The notes under the pieces are model-generated. The model ran no database searches, was not told the origin of the DNA, and worked only from the letters and a program-made list of their open reading frames with translations. The translations under genes and the position numbers were made by a program. From Synaphobranchus kaupii (lineage: Eukaryota; Chordata; Actinopteri; Anguilliformes; Synaphobranchidae): DNA of 64,000 nucleotides. How positions within the stretch are numbered: position 1 is the stretch's first letter; every line of letters starts with the position of its first letter. Positions 63,395 through 64,000 of the stretch are shown here, piece by piece. The DNA lies in NCBI GenBank assembly GCA_029718625.1, contig CM056379.1, positions 51,915,579 through 51,979,578 on the forward strand, written 5' to 3'.

Positions 63395-63760
63395 ATTACA
63401 TATCACAGCTAGTTTCATCTTCAGAAAGAGACTCTGGAGAATCTGGATAATCCTCCTCAGATTCAATTTGGGTGGTGATGGGCTCAAAGAGTTTCAAGAT
63501 TGACTGAATAGCCACCAGCTTCTCAACACTTTAATTTGTCAGCCTGTTGCACAGTTGCACACTCTGCTGTATGTTCCACCAAACCGGATTCAGTTACGCT
63601 GTGATGCAGCTGATGTTGGAGGGATATGGGGAATAATTGAAGCAACAGAGGACATGGCTTCATGCTTACGAGTCCCTTCAACCAGGTCGATGCCTTGATG
63701 TGTTTAGCTGCCTCCCAGATGGCATCAGCACTCCACAGCCCTTCCTTACTTGAAAATTTT
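63395..63760 (-). pseudogene. Degenerate ORF fragments of unknown origin
   Basis: On the minus strand one frame reads SVEKLVAIQSILKLFEPITT then QIESEEDYPDSPESLSEDET SCDM to a stop near 63402. Upstream in other frames are LWSADAIWEAAKHIKASTWL and HEAMSSVASIIPHIPPTSAA. The acidic Ser-rich end and broken frames suggest a decayed transposon or gene copy. I do not recognise the family. Confidence 0.3.
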
Positions 63761-63785
63761 CCCAGTGATGGTAGCCTACCATATG

Positions 63786-64000
63786 TTGCAGAAACCTGGG
63801 GGGTATTTCACAAAGCTGGCTAAGAATATCCAGGCTTACTAAATTACAAAAAAGGCAACGCCACAGTAATTAATAAAGCGTGAGACGCAGCCTGGGAATT
63901 GATTGCCGAGCGCATAAATGCGTACGTTAGTCCTATTGCGTGTGCTTTGCATCTCCTCAATTTAAAAAAAATATATTTTAATAGTAAGCTATTATTTAGG
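63786..64000 (+). repeat. Possible MITE left end running off the window
   Basis: GGGGGGTATTTCACAAAGCT followed by GGCTAAGAATATCCAGG looks like a terminal sequence common in teleost MITEs. The other end is outside the window. Confidence 0.35.

Overview
The window is nuclear DNA of a ray-finned (teleost) fish. Two conserved vertebrate genes with spliced exons can be read. The rest is dominated by teleost-type transposable elements: Tc1/mariner, hAT, Kolobok-like and piggyBac-like TTAA elements, DIRS, L1/Tx1 and L2 LINEs, and tRNA- and 5S-derived SINEs. The species cannot be named from what I can see. There are no operons, ribosome binding sites or CRISPR arrays.

Host genes. (1) ELOB (elongin B, 119 aa) lies on the minus strand, coding 31885 down to 11146 in four exons. 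Exon 1 holds only the initiator ATG, and the last intron is 18.5 kb and packed with repeats. (2) PKMYT1 (Myt1, the membrane-associated Wee-family CDK1 inhibitory kinase, 603 aa) lies on the plus strand, coding 36488 to 55362 in seven exons that join in one frame, including one GC-AG intron. The two genes diverge from an interval of roughly 0.6 kb (31950-32560). Its PKMYT1 side has a CCAAT box, an E2F-like TTTGGCGC and a CHR-like TTTGAA, as expected for a cell-cycle gene. Human ELOB and PKMYT1 are both on 16p13.3, so the neighbourhood looks like old synteny.

Layout. 1-5080: L1/Tx1 LINE remnants broken by an apparently intact Tc1 element (780-2310) and a non-autonomous hAT with a perfect target duplication (2813-4319). 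5083-9950: Tc1 debris, MITEs and unique AT-rich DNA. 9960-31950: ELOB, whose last intron holds a hAT carrying only a BED-finger ORF, TTAA elements, a Kolobok-like MITE, a frameshifted Tc1 with 245-bp inverted repeats, and a decayed DIRS element. 32000-36449: promoter region and a 0.9 kb palindromic fold-back repeat. 36450-55765: PKMYT1. Its intron 2 (10.4 kb) holds a 3.9 kb inverted-repeat composite and a hAT that landed 49 bp before exon 3. Its intron 6 holds three nested transposons. 55766-64000: an L2 LINE fragment, a Kolobok-like element retaining a THAP-domain exon, a 10-copy 38-bp minisatellite, and otherwise sparse DNA.

I did not find a convincing undescribed molecular system. The most interesting points are the two TTAA elements sharing arms where only one keeps a THAP exon, the BED-only hAT, the GC-AG intron and the hAT insertion beside an essential splice site in PKMYT1, and an uncharacterised coding-exon-like segment at 41396-41535.
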